From assembly GCA_030612495.1 (NCBI GenBank), contig JAUWNT010000004.1, forward strand, positions 1-29,805: a stretch of DNA of 29,805 nucleotides, given 5' to 3'. Origin of the DNA: Candidatus Aminicenantota bacterium (GTDB taxonomy: Bacteria; Acidobacteriota; Aminicenantia; UBA2199). The notes beneath the pieces were generated by a model that was not told the origin of the DNA, searched no databases, and saw nothing but the letters and a program-made list of their open reading frames with translations. Each line of letters starts with the position of its first letter. Position 1 is the stretch's first letter. A program made the translations under genes and the position numbers. Shown one piece after another: positions 7,992 through 16,267 of the stretch.

Positions 7992-8651
7992 TCAACTCTT
8001 ATCCTTTTGACCCTTTATAATATCCAGAACTCTCAGCATGTCCTCCCACACACTCCATTTTGCCTTCGAAATATTTTCTTTTGTTCGTTGGTGAAGTATA
8101 TATGATGGATGGAACGTAGGAATAACAGGAATGTTTTCATACTCAAACTGCTCACCTCTAACTTTGTTTATTGAATAATTTGCTCCCATAAGGTTATTAA
8201 ATGCAACTCTTCCAAGACAAACTAAAACCTTTGGCTTCAAAATTTTTATCTGCCTCTTTAAATAAGGTAGACATGCTTCGACCTCCTCTTTTAAAGGCTC
8301 TCTATTACCAGGAGGCCTGCATTTTATAATATTCCCTATGAATACAGATTCCCTGCTGTATCCCATTTTCTTTATAATCTTACTAAGTAACTGCCCTGCT
8401 TTTCCAATAAAAGGTCTGCCGAATTGATCTTCAGTTGCTCCAGGTCCTTCTCCTATAAAAAAAATATCAGGATAGATCGAGCCTTCACCTGTAACATAAT
8501 TTTTTTTATTTTCATAAAGAGGGCATTTTGTACAACTCTTTATCTCCTTATTTAAATCATTCAAATCATCTTTTGGGTCTGAACATTTAATCTCCAAAAA
8601 ACTTGCCCCTATTTCTTTGTAAAATTTCAATATATCTTGTAACTCTTTCAT
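7992..8651 (-). CDS. Uracil-DNA glycosylase, family 4, iron-sulfur type
   Basis: This enzyme removes uracil from DNA, starting base-excision repair of deaminated cytosine. The 219-residue protein has the family 4 active-site motif GEGPGATEDQFGRPF (67-81), the C-terminal HPSYILHQ at 181-188, and four cysteines C40, C43, C111 and C127 spaced as the [4Fe-4S] ligands of the thermophilic UDGa class. An N-terminal extension of about 30 residues, sometimes seen in the group annotated as phage SPO1 DNA polymerase-related, precedes the core. It sits between coaB (7-base gap) and priA (30-base gap), so it is co-transcribed with fork-restart and coenzyme A genes; this is an insertion relative to the usual coaBC-priA adjacency. 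Confidence 0.92.
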   Translation of the reverse strand: MKELQDILKFYKEIGASFLEIKCSDPKDDLNDLNKEIKSCTKCPLYENKKNYVTGEGSIYPDIFFIGEGPGATEDQFGRPFIGKAGQLLSKIIKKMGYSRESVFIGNIIKCRPPGNREPLKEEVEACLPYLKRQIKILKPKVLVCLGRVAFNNLMGANYSINKVRGEQFEYENIPVIPTFHPSYILHQRTKENISKAKWSVWEDMLRVLDIIKGQKDKS

Positions 8652-8658
8652 ATTCTTT

Positions 8659-9318
8659 CTACTTAAATTTTACTTTCATCTGATTATAAATCTTAAATAT
8701 TTCATCCCATATTAAAGCTGCAATTGCTGACTTTTTCATTTTATCCAGTTTTATAGTTTCATTTTTAGTTATAAAAAAAACTTGATTTGAATCTTCATTA
8801 AATACCGGATTTTCCTTCGAAATCTCATTCAAAACAAGTAAGTCAAGATTTTTCCTTTCAAATTTCTCTCTTGCATTTTCAAAAATATTACTGGTCTCTG
8901 CTGCAAATCCAACTAAAATTTGATCATCAGATTTCTTCTCTCCAATTTCTTTTATTATATCAGGATTTTTTACAAACTCAAGATATATCCTATCATCTCC
9001 CTTTTTAATTTTCTCAGAGAAATATTCAGCACTTCTATAATCACTAACAGCTGCAGCCATTACTATAACCTTAGCTTTATCAAAATAGTTCAGAATTCTG
9101 TCTCTCATTGATTGAGCTGTTTCAACTTGAATAACCTTTACATCAGAGGGGATATAATTAGTAGGCCCTGTAATAAAGATTATTTCTTGTATCTCCCTTT
9201 TTTTTGCCTCGTTAGCCAGATGGAAACCAGTTTTTCCTGAAGACCTGTTTGAAATAAATCGGACAGGGTCTATTGGCTCAACGGTTGGACCAGATACTAT
9301 AATGACTCTTTCAAACAC
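8659..9318 (-). CDS. coaB: Phosphopantothenate-cysteine ligase, stand-alone
   Basis: CoaB joins cysteine to 4'-phosphopantothenate, using CTP in most bacteria, in coenzyme A synthesis. The 219-residue protein has GPTVEPIDPVRFISNRSSGK (10-29), MAAAVSDY (87-94), KNPD (117-120), VGFAAET (136-142) and KNLDLLVLNEI, all hallmarks of the ligase half of CoaBC. In most bacteria this is fused behind CoaC. Here it begins with GTG at 9318, overlapping the coaC stop by eight bases in a different frame. The junction residues on both sides look complete, so a natural split is likely, but a one-base sequence error would produce the same picture. Confidence 0.93.
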   Translation of the reverse strand: MFERVIIVSGPTVEPIDPVRFISNRSSGKTGFHLANEAKKREIQEIIFITGPTNYIPSDVKVIQVETAQSMRDRILNYFDKAKVIVMAAAVSDYRSAEYFSEKIKKGDDRIYLEFVKNPDIIKEIGEKKSDDQILVGFAAETSNIFENAREKFERKNLDLLVLNEISKENPVFNEDSNQVFFITKNETIKLDKMKKSAIAALIWDEIFKIYNQMKVKFK

Positions 9319-9841
9319 TCTTTATTCCAATACAATAGTTGTAAATTCTATTATATGAAGCTAACCTTCCTTTTGCAGTATCCTTACAAGCAAGTTCACC
9401 CTTTTCAGGTTCAATTACTTCCACATTCCTTGATTTCAGCTTAGCTATATTTTCTTTAACTGCAATATTTTTATACATAAATGAATTCATTGCTGGAGCA
9501 ATCACAATTTTCCCATAAAAAGCAAGAAAAGTAGTTGAAAGAAGGTCATCAGCAATTCCATTTGCAATCTTGCCTATAATATTTGCAGTAGCTGGAGCAA
9601 TTAAAAGCAAATCATTTGTTCTTGAGATATTTATATGAAGTACTGGGTCCTGATTCTCTTTAAATAATTCCGAATAAACCTTGCCAGGGGTAAATGTTTC
9701 AAAAGTTAAAGGAGAAATAAATTTTTTAGCTTCTTTTGTCATTATAACACTTACATTATGACCATTTTTTTGAAAAATCCTTAGAATTTCAACAGCCTTA
9801 TAAGCACTGATTGAACCAGTAACACCTAAAACTAAATTCAT
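9311..9841 (-). CDS. coaC: Phosphopantothenoylcysteine decarboxylase, stand-alone
   Basis: CoaC is a flavoprotein that decarboxylates phosphopantothenoylcysteine to phosphopantetheine. The 176-residue protein begins MNLVLGVTGSISAYKA, with catalytic His69 in VLHINISR, the PAMN motif at 116-119 and the substrate-clamp Cys152 in GELACKD. I start it at ATG 9841, whose A is shared with the last base of the gmk TAA. A longer in-frame version from 9916 would run 76 bases into gmk and add residues absent from the family. Its separation from coaB is unusual, because the two domains are normally one CoaBC polypeptide. Confidence 0.94.
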   Translation of the reverse strand: MNLVLGVTGSISAYKAVEILRIFQKNGHNVSVIMTKEAKKFISPLTFETFTPGKVYSELFKENQDPVLHINISRTNDLLLIAPATANIIGKIANGIADDLLSTTFLAFYGKIVIAPAMNSFMYKNIAVKENIAKLKSRNVEVIEPEKGELACKDTAKGRLASYNRIYNYCIGIKSV

Positions 9842-10446
9842 TATTTTTCCCCTATTATTTGTTCTAAATAAGCTTTTTTTCTGCAGGTTGAATTTAAAAA
9901 AGATACATATATGCAATTCAACAAAGAAAATGCATCATCTAATTTATCATTTGTTACAATATAATCATACAATTTGTATTGCTCTAATTCATTCTTTGCA
10001 ATTTTTAATCTTCTTCTAATATCTTTATTGATTTCATTATGTTCTCTCTTCATCAATCTTTTCTCCAAGTCTTTTAAAGAAGGCGGGATAATAAAAATAA
10101 ACAAGGCATCTGAAAATTTCTTTTTTATGTTTTTTGCACCTTGAACATCAAGATCAAGAACAAAAACTTCATCATTTTTTGATTTTAGATCTATCTCATC
10201 CCAACTAGTCCCATAATAATTCGAATGAATTTCTGCCCACTCCACAAATTTGTCTGCATCAATCATTTTTTTAAATTTATCTTTAGAAACAAAATAATAA
10301 TCTTCCCCATTCTTCTCATTCTTTCTCTTTTTTCTACTTGTATATGATATAGAGAAACCTAATTCTTTATGCTCTTTTAAAAGTAAATGAATTAATGTTG
10401 ATTTTCCACTACCTGAAGGACCTGAAATTACAATAATATTATTCAT
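9841..10446 (-). CDS. gmk: Guanylate kinase
   Basis: Gmk phosphorylates GMP to GDP with ATP. The 201-residue protein has the P-loop GPSGSGKST at residues 9-17, the GMP-binding segment SYTSRKKRKNEKNGEDYYF with the usual Arg-x-x-E/D-x-DY pattern, and DLDVQGA in the middle. Its length is typical. It overlaps remA by eight bases upstream and coaC by one base downstream. The order remA-gmk is conserved widely. The rpoZ gene often found next to gmk is absent, because coaC starts directly at the gmk stop. Confidence 0.96.
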   Translation of the reverse strand: MNNIIVISGPSGSGKSTLIHLLLKEHKELGFSISYTSRKKRKNEKNGEDYYFVSKDKFKKMIDADKFVEWAEIHSNYYGTSWDEIDLKSKNDEVFVLDLDVQGAKNIKKKFSDALFIFIIPPSLKDLEKRLMKREHNEINKDIRRRLKIAKNELEQYKLYDYIVTNDKLDDAFSLLNCIYVSFLNSTCRKKAYLEQIIGEK

Positions 10447-10684
10447 CTTCTGATCTGCTTATTAGTGATGAAACAGATATACCAGAAAGTACAACATGAT
10501 TAGAAGAAAGTACAACAACTGCCCTTAACTTTTTCCCCATTGTTGCATCAATAACTTTACCATCATTAAACTTTTGTTTTATAAACCTTTTTATTGGTGC
10601 AGAATTAGGCTGAATTATTGCTCTAACTTCACTCATCACAACAAAATTACCAAAACCAATACTCAACATTAATTTATTCGACAT
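10439..10684 (-). CDS. remA: RemA/DUF370 family regulator
   Basis: This 81-residue protein belongs to the RemA (DUF370, YlzA) family, small DNA-binding proteins known in Bacillus as activators of extracellular-matrix genes. Visible family features are the N-terminal LMLSIGFGNFVV, then EVRAIIQPNSAPIKR, DATMGKKLRAVVVLSSNHVVLS at 46-67, and a short acidic tail. Length is within the normal 80-95 range. It overlaps yicC upstream by 11 bases and gmk downstream by eight, the standard yicC-remA-gmk order. Outside Firmicutes the role is less certain, so a matrix function here would be inference. Confidence 0.92.
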   Translation of the reverse strand: MSNKLMLSIGFGNFVVMSEVRAIIQPNSAPIKRFIKQKFNDGKVIDATMGKKLRAVVVLSSNHVVLSGISVSSLISRSEDE

Positions 10685-11564
10685 TTTGAACCTGTTGCTT
10701 TATTTTTTCAATCTCTCTTCTTATTAAGATCACATATTTATGTATATCAATAGAATTTATCTTAGAAGCAATTGTATGAGTTTCTCTTTGCATTTCTTGT
10801 AATAAAAAATCAGCTTCCTTGCCTTTTTGATCCATCTCTTTGCTTTGCAGAAGCTTTTTTAATCTTTTATTATGTATACTTAATCTATTTATTTCCTCAG
10901 CAATGCAGCTTTTTTCAGCTGCAATTGCTGCCTCATGAACAATCCTTTTCTCATCTATTTCTATACCATTTAACAATTTTTTGATCTTTTCTTTATAATT
11001 TAAATAAATCTCATTCTCCAGATTTTCCGCTTCAGCTTTTATTATGTTTAAGTTATTTTCAATCTTTTTAATACTTATCAACAAATTCTTTAATATACTC
11101 TCTCCTTCTACAATCCTACTCTGCGAAAAAGTGTTAAAAACTTTTTTAATTGAATTCTTTATATTTTTAATATTCTCTTTACTGAAATTCTCAAAGATAT
11201 AATCTAAATGAAATATCATTGGAATCTTTAAAAAAGGATCGATAGATAGATTTAAATTGCCTTTGTATTTCTTTGTAAAAGGCACAACTCTATCTAAAAT
11301 TTCCTCTAAAAGGTATTCATTAAATTGGATATCCCAATTTTTATGATCCATTTCAAACAGATCAAAAACAATTTCAATCTTACCTCTAAAGAGTTTATCT
11401 TTTATTATTTCTTTTATTAATTTTTCTGATGCTGGAGTAATACCTGTACCTCTAAAATTAAGATCAAGAAATCTATGATTTACTGATTTAAAAGAGACAT
11501 TAATTGAGAAATCTGGAAAATCAAACCTCTCTTGAGCAAAGCCGGTCATACTTTTCATTGTCAC
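10674..11564 (-). CDS. yicC: YicC family endoribonuclease
   Basis: YicC-like proteins are stress-related endoribonucleases. The 296-residue protein shows the diagnostic N-terminus KSMTGFAQ, followed by VNHRFLDLNFR, and the diagnostic C-terminus EIEKIKQQVQNVE. A long lysine/glutamate-rich helical middle (about 130-260) and EMQRETHTIASKIN fit the family. I keep ATG 11564 because it overlaps the msbA stop as ATGA. Starting six bases later at the MKSMTGF methionine would also fit homologues. It heads the conserved yicC-remA-gmk-coaBC-priA set. Confidence 0.94.
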   Translation of the reverse strand: MTMKSMTGFAQERFDFPDFSINVSFKSVNHRFLDLNFRGTGITPASEKLIKEIIKDKLFRGKIEIVFDLFEMDHKNWDIQFNEYLLEEILDRVVPFTKKYKGNLNLSIDPFLKIPMIFHLDYIFENFSKENIKNIKNSIKKVFNTFSQSRIVEGESILKNLLISIKKIENNLNIIKAEAENLENEIYLNYKEKIKKLLNGIEIDEKRIVHEAAIAAEKSCIAEEINRLSIHNKRLKKLLQSKEMDQKGKEADFLLQEMQRETHTIASKINSIDIHKYVILIRREIEKIKQQVQNVE

Positions 11565-13384
11565 ATTATAATATCCATCTCAGGGAATTGCAAATTATAA
11601 AGAGAATAATACAAACCCTTTTTCTTTAATAATTCTCTATGATTACCGGTCTCTTTTATCTCACCTTTTTTTATTACTAATATCATTTTAGCCTCGATTA
11701 TTGTTGATAATCTGTGAGCAATGACTAAAGTTGTTCTATTTCTCATCACTTCTCTCATTGCTTCTCTAATTAATTTCTCAGATTCAGAATCAAGAGATGA
11801 AGTTGCTTCATCAAAAATTAATATTGAAGGTTTCTTTATTATTGCTCTTGCAATTGAAATTCGCTGACGTTGACCATTAGAAAGTAATATTCCCCTTTCA
11901 CCAACAATAGAATCATATTTATCTGGTAACTCTTCAATAAAATCAGATGCTCTCGCGATTTCAGCTGCTTTTTTTATATCTTCAAAAGAGTAATCCGAGC
12001 TTCCATAGACAATATTGCTTAATATTGTATCATTAAAAAGGAATACATCCTGAGTCACAAGTCCAATAGAATCTCTTAGAGATTTTAAAGTAAAATTCCT
12101 TATATTTTTCCCATCAATAAGTATTTCGCCTGAACTATATTCATAATATCTCATCAACAAATTCATTAATGTTGTCTTTCCAGAGCCACTTGATCCAACT
12201 AAAGCAACCATTTCATCAGGAGCAACTTTGAAACTTATATTCTCAATAACAGGCACTGATGGAGTATAAGAAAAAAATACATTTTTAAACTCTATCTCAC
12301 CTTCAATTTTTTTTACATCAACAGCAGAGGGTTTATCAAGCATATTATTCTTATTTTTGATTATCTGCAAAACCCTCTCATAACCTGCTTTTCCCTGTTG
12401 ATAATCATTGTTAGCTTGAGATAACCTTTTAATGGGATTGTACATAAGAAAAAGTGCTGCTAAAAAAGATGTAAACTGACCAGGTGAAATATCCCCTCCT
12501 GATACTCTACGCATTCCTACAACAAAAATTATAGCTGCTACCAACCCACCGATTGTATGCATTATTGGCGCAGAAAAAGAATATATTAATGCTATTTTTG
12601 TATTTATTTTATAATGATTCTGATTTAATTTTGAAAATCTCTCAGCTTCATAATCTTCCATATTATAAGCTTTAACAATTTTATTTCCAACAATAGTTTC
12701 ACTTAAAAAATTTGAAAGCCTTCCAATTGCTACCTGAGATTGAATTCCTGCTTTTTTTATTCTCTTTCCAAATAATGCTAACAGTAAAACTGCAACAGGC
12801 AATATAATTAATGCAATTAAGGCCATATACCAATCTTGATAAAAAACCACAAGCAAAAGAGCAATAAGTGTTAAAGTTTCTCTTACATACACAGACAAAG
12901 TCTCGGAAACAGCAAATTTTATTTTTTCAATATCATTTGTAATCCTTGAAACAAGGTCCCCGGTTTTTGACTTTGATAAAAAATCAATAGATTGATTTAT
13001 CAAATTTTTATACAATTTATCTCTTATATTCCTGACCACTTTTAATCCAAGAGTTTTCATTATATAAAGAGACAAAAAAGTAAAAACTGCTTGGCCTAAA
13101 AAAGAGAAAAAAAGGACTATTGGAAGTATTAACACCATTCCCTGGCTATCTACATTAAAGGTATCTTGAATTAAACTTCTTATATATTCGGATTTGCCTG
13201 ACATATAACTTGCTCTTTCAGTCAAATGACCTGCACTTTGAATAAATAACTCATCCATAATAGGTTGAATAATAACAGCAAAAAAAGCAGTGAAAAGAGC
13301 TATCATTGCCATAAAAAATAGGGCAAGTATAAATCTCTTTGTATATGGTTTTATATAATATAGTAGACTGTTCTCATCAATCAT
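11561..13384 (-). CDS. msbA: Lipid A export ABC transporter, MsbA-like
   Basis: A 607-residue half-transporter with an N-terminal six-helix membrane domain (about 1-320) and a C-terminal ATPase, acting as a homodimer to flip lipid A-core or another lipid across the inner membrane. Walker A is GSSGSGKT (397-404), the Q-loop glutamine is Q445, the signature is LSNGQ (501-505) rather than LSGGQ, Walker B is ILIFDEATSS (521-530, catalytic E526) and the H-loop is H557. An insertion of about 35 residues between the first two helices (48-82) is longer than in E. coli MsbA. The gene follows pssA by 11 bases and overlaps yicC. The lipid-synthesis neighbour supports a lipid substrate, but a general multidrug exporter cannot be excluded. 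Confidence 0.85.
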   Translation of the reverse strand: MIDENSLLYYIKPYTKRFILALFFMAMIALFTAFFAVIIQPIMDELFIQSAGHLTERASYMSGKSEYIRSLIQDTFNVDSQGMVLILPIVLFFSFLGQAVFTFLSLYIMKTLGLKVVRNIRDKLYKNLINQSIDFLSKSKTGDLVSRITNDIEKIKFAVSETLSVYVRETLTLIALLLVVFYQDWYMALIALIILPVAVLLLALFGKRIKKAGIQSQVAIGRLSNFLSETIVGNKIVKAYNMEDYEAERFSKLNQNHYKINTKIALIYSFSAPIMHTIGGLVAAIIFVVGMRRVSGGDISPGQFTSFLAALFLMYNPIKRLSQANNDYQQGKAGYERVLQIIKNKNNMLDKPSAVDVKKIEGEIEFKNVFFSYTPSVPVIENISFKVAPDEMVALVGSSGSGKTTLMNLLMRYYEYSSGEILIDGKNIRNFTLKSLRDSIGLVTQDVFLFNDTILSNIVYGSSDYSFEDIKKAAEIARASDFIEELPDKYDSIVGERGILLSNGQRQRISIARAIIKKPSILIFDEATSSLDSESEKLIREAMREVMRNRTTLVIAHRLSTIIEAKMILVIKKGEIKETGNHRELLKKKGLYYSLYNLQFPEMDIIM

Positions 13385-13395
13385 AAATCTTCTTT

Positions 13396-14220
13396 TTATT
13401 CATCTGATTTAATAGATGATTTATTTACTTTGATTTTAACTCTAGTTCTTTTTAACTTTTTTGAAATATAAAAGAGTATTGGAGATATTATATAAAAAAA
13501 GGTAAATATCGGTATTGTATATGAAGGATACATTATTGATAATGCTACTAAAATTGCAACTATGAATAAAATCAACAAATTATGCTTTGAGTTGATTTTT
13601 TTCATTGTCCTATATCTTACATTTGAAATCATTAAGAAAGCAATAAGGATAATATATAAAGAAAAAAGTATTAAATATAATTGTTCTTGAATAGGATCTT
13701 TACAAATCAATACTACTGATAATATAGAAAGGGCAGCAATAGGAATGGGTAATCCTATAAAAGTATTGGATGGAAACGCATCAGCTTCCTTTAGGACATT
13801 AAATCTTGCTAATCTAATAATTCCTGCGCTTAAGAATATAAAGCCCAATATTTTCCCATTTTGAGGTTGTACTGCTTGAAATCCCCAAACGTAAATAAGA
13901 ACTGAGGTTACAAAACCAAAAGTTACAGCGTCAACAAGAGAATCCAATTGCATACCAAAATTTGATTCTGTCTTTGTGATTCTCGCTATTGTACCATCAA
14001 ATCCATCCATAACAACACTTAATATAATAAGATAACATGCAGTTATAAAATTATGTTTTATTATTTGTAAAACTGCTATATATCCTAAAAATAAGTTAAA
14101 AATTGTAAAAACTGAAGGTAAAAACGAAAATCTTGTTAACTTTGAGACACTAATCTTTTTAAATCTTTTTCTCTTTAAACCTCTTTTTATATTTTTTTTA
14201 TTATCAATAATATTAGCCAT
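13396..14220 (-). CDS. pssA: CDP-diacylglycerol-serine O-phosphatidyltransferase
   Basis: This membrane enzyme makes phosphatidylserine from CDP-diacylglycerol and serine, the step before phosphatidylethanolamine. The CDP-alcohol phosphotransferase motif is complete: D75-G76, A79-R80, G89, D93 and D97. At least six hydrophobic spans follow a strongly basic N-terminus (residues 9-30). The basic start and PSVFTIFNLFLGY opening match the type II PssA group. At 274 residues it is slightly long, with a charged basic tail. No separate phosphatidylserine decarboxylase gene is in view. It sits 20 bases after the methyltransferase-like gene and 11 before msbA, a lipid-themed pair within the long minus-strand operon. 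Confidence 0.9.
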   Translation of the reverse strand: MANIIDNKKNIKRGLKRKRFKKISVSKLTRFSFLPSVFTIFNLFLGYIAVLQIIKHNFITACYLIILSVVMDGFDGTIARITKTESNFGMQLDSLVDAVTFGFVTSVLIYVWGFQAVQPQNGKILGFIFLSAGIIRLARFNVLKEADAFPSNTFIGLPIPIAALSILSVVLICKDPIQEQLYLILFSLYIILIAFLMISNVRYRTMKKINSKHNLLILFIVAILVALSIMYPSYTIPIFTFFYIISPILFYISKKLKRTRVKIKVNKSSIKSDE

Positions 14221-14240
14221 CTTTTTCTATTCTAACTTTC

Positions 14241-15053
14241 TTAAATATTGTATCCATTAATATCTCTATTATTCCTACAATAATTTAAATAAGATTTCAA
14301 ATTTCTATCTTTACCAATTATGCACATTGTTGAAATTATAGACTCAGCTACTGATTTTTCAAGTACATCTAAAACTACATAATCTAGCCCATTATTAATT
14401 GCCAAAGAGAGAAAATGAGATGTGATTAAATATCGTTTTGGCAAACCATTAGATAAAGCTGTTAGATTGGCTATAGTTTTAACCTGAGGAAAATCAATCT
14501 TAAATAGCTCAAGAGTATTTAAAAATGATTTCCCATTTAGAAAATTCGTTTCCAATGGTTTTATAATTGGATCCAGTAATATATCACTTCTTTTTACACC
14601 TTTATCCAATAGGTAATCAACATACTTCTGTGCAATTAAAAGAGATTTTTCAGGATAAATGTCTTCATCTGATTTATCTTCTCTAATTAAAGCGATAATT
14701 TTCACATTGTTTTCTTTAATAGTTTCAACTATAAAATCTATTTTTTCTTTGTCAAACTCAATATCACCTATTATAACCTCTTTTTTCACAATATCAATTA
14801 CTTCACTCAATGTTTCAATATTATTACTTCTAATTAAAACTTTTCCACCTAAATTTTCAATTATTGGTATAACTTTTTTATAAAAAGATATTTCGTTATC
14901 AAGAAGAGAAACTGCATTTAATTGAATATACTCAGCACCATGCTCAAGTTGAGATACGGCTTCCCTCTTTATAAACTCAAAATCCATTTTATTCATTTTC
15001 TCCAGGATTTTTTTGTTACAAGAATTTAACGAATTACTAACAATTTTAATCAT
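14241..15053 (-). CDS. Pterin-binding methyltransferase-like protein, active site degenerate
   Basis: The 270-residue protein has the TIM-barrel layout of methyltetrahydrofolate:corrinoid methyltransferases (AcsE/MtgA type, DHPS fold). The best match is LLDPIIKPLETNF...FPQVKTIANLTALSNGLPKR (159-207) against the family's DPLVLP...FP...GLSNxSFGLPxR. Residues that bind the pterin appear altered: the LDxN strand end reads IQLN (43-46), the following IDS reads IRS (74-76), and the SN of GLSN is T198-A199. The usual N-terminal GERIN is also missing. Either it binds another ligand or it is a non-catalytic relative. It lies between a dehydrogenase-like gene (27-base gap) and pssA, with no corrinoid protein in view. 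Fold assignment is moderately sure; function is unknown. Confidence 0.65.
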   Translation of the reverse strand: MIKIVSNSLNSCNKKILEKMNKMDFEFIKREAVSQLEHGAEYIQLNAVSLLDNEISFYKKVIPIIENLGGKVLIRSNNIETLSEVIDIVKKEVIIGDIEFDKEKIDFIVETIKENNVKIIALIREDKSDEDIYPEKSLLIAQKYVDYLLDKGVKRSDILLDPIIKPLETNFLNGKSFLNTLELFKIDFPQVKTIANLTALSNGLPKRYLITSHFLSLAINNGLDYVVLDVLEKSVAESIISTMCIIGKDRNLKSYLNYCRNNRDINGYNI

Positions 15054-15080
15054 TTTTCATTTATTAATCTCAGTAAATAT

Positions 15081-15992
15081 TTATACATTATAAAAATCTT
15101 TTAAAATAGAAATAACATCCAACCCGACTCTCTCATGACCTTCAAAATCAAAATTATTCAAATAAGGAAAAGGAAAAACATTTTCATTATCAATTAACTG
15201 AAATTTTTCTGAAGCCTCTTTTTCAGAGACTTGTATTGAAGCAGCCTTTATTTTATTTTCATTCAAGGCCTTTAATAAAGCACGATCATCAACTACACCA
15301 GTTTGAGCTAGGTTTAACAATACAATATTACTTTTCATCAACTCAAATTCATTTGTTGATATTAAATCCCTGGTTGAATCATTAAGAGGAAGGTGAACAG
15401 ATATAAAATCAGAAGTTTTTAATAGCTCTTCAAATGACACCTGCTTTGCATTGATATGTGTTTTAATATTATCAAAATCATAGAATAGAACTTTCATTCC
15501 AAAAGCTAATTCTCTTTTTGCAACTTCTTTCCCAGCACCCTCGAATCCAATAATCCCTGCTGTTTTCCCAAATAGTTCTATTCCATCTAAAAACACCTTT
15601 CTGTCCCATTTATGTTCTTTAATATTCTTATATGAAGGCACAATAGACCTACAAATACAAAGCATAAAAGCTAATGTATATTCTGCAATTTTTATTGAAA
15701 CTGAATAAGGAGTATTTCTGATTTCAATATTTTTTGATCTTGCAAATTCGACATCAAGATTCTCAAGGCCTATACCCTCTTTAACAATAAGCTTTAAATG
15801 CTTGGCATTTTCAAGTATCTTTTTATTTAACTTTGTTACATTCCTTATAACAATAGCTTCATAGTTATTTATCTCCTCTCTCAATTCTTTATAATTCATT
15901 CCTGTTTTTTCAATAATATCAAATTCAGGTATTTCTTTAAGTGAATCAACAACCTTTGGAGTTAGTTTATCTGCCAACAATACTCTAATCAA
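15081..15992 (-). CDS. D-isomer 2-hydroxyacid dehydrogenase-like (SerA-type), catalytic residues missing
   Basis: A 303-residue protein of the D-3-phosphoglycerate dehydrogenase family, without the C-terminal ACT or ASB domains. Family features include VKEGIGLENLD (70-80), RNTPYSVSIKIAEYTLAFML, the dinucleotide-binding strand AGIIGFEGAG (145-154, with GxE in place of GxG) and HLPLNDSTRDLI (200-211). The catalytic arginine of NxARGG is Q230 (NLAQTG), and the active-site histidine of the PHxG motif is Y277 (FPYLNN); only E259 may remain. So it is unlikely to act as an ordinary dehydrogenase. It uses a TTG start at 15992 with AGGAG eight bases upstream (16001-16005) and heads the ten-kilobase minus-strand operon. 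Confidence 0.8.
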   Translation of the reverse strand: MIRVLLADKLTPKVVDSLKEIPEFDIIEKTGMNYKELREEINNYEAIVIRNVTKLNKKILENAKHLKLIVKEGIGLENLDVEFARSKNIEIRNTPYSVSIKIAEYTLAFMLCICRSIVPSYKNIKEHKWDRKVFLDGIELFGKTAGIIGFEGAGKEVAKRELAFGMKVLFYDFDNIKTHINAKQVSFEELLKTSDFISVHLPLNDSTRDLISTNEFELMKSNIVLLNLAQTGVVDDRALLKALNENKIKAASIQVSEKEASEKFQLIDNENVFPFPYLNNFDFEGHERVGLDVISILKDFYNV

Positions 15993-16117
15993 ATGCTATT
16001 CTCCTAATATATAATTTTAAAAACTATATCTCCTTATTAAAATTGTTTATCTCTAACTCTTTAATAAATAAAAAATCTTTCTTCATAATCTCATAGTCTG
16101 AAAAATATTAGGTTTAA

Positions 16118-16146
16118 AGGGTATCAAAATTTTTCCAATCTGTCAA
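16118..16146 (-). promoter_or_regulatory. Candidate promoter for the long minus-strand operon
   Basis: On the minus strand, TTGACA (16141-16146) is followed after 17 bases by TACCCT (16118-16123). The -35 is perfect and the -10 keeps the three most conserved positions. The leader to the TTG start at 15992 would be about 120 bases. A minus-strand TATAAT at 16164-16169 has no good -35 partner. Confidence 0.5.
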
Positions 16147-16186
16147 GATTTTTCCTAATTAAGATTATAAATAAAAATCTCCCTCT

Positions 16187-16234
16187 ACCTATATAGACTT
16201 GCCTATTTACCTATTTAAATTGATTATGTATAAT
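16187..16234 (+). promoter_or_regulatory. Candidate queF promoter with three CCTAT repeats
   Basis: TATAAT at 16229-16234 has a weak TTTACC 17 bases upstream (16206-16211). CCTAT occurs at 16188, 16202 and 16210 in similar contexts (ACCTATATA, GCCTATTTA, ACCTATTTA), covering the -35 region. These may be sites for a regulator. AGGAG precedes the ATG at 16268. The leader of about 27 bases is too short for a preQ1 riboswitch. Confidence 0.45.
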
Positions 16235-16267
16235 ATTCTTGATTTAATTTTTTAAAAGGAGTTTACT

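Noticed and set aside
9841..10446. An rpoZ gene beside gmk
   Set aside because: The place where rpoZ often lies has no free bases: coaC starts at the last base of the gmk stop.
16190..16267. preQ1 riboswitch ahead of queF
   Set aside because: The predicted leader is only about 27 bases and lacks the stem with C-rich loop and A-rich tail of the known classes.
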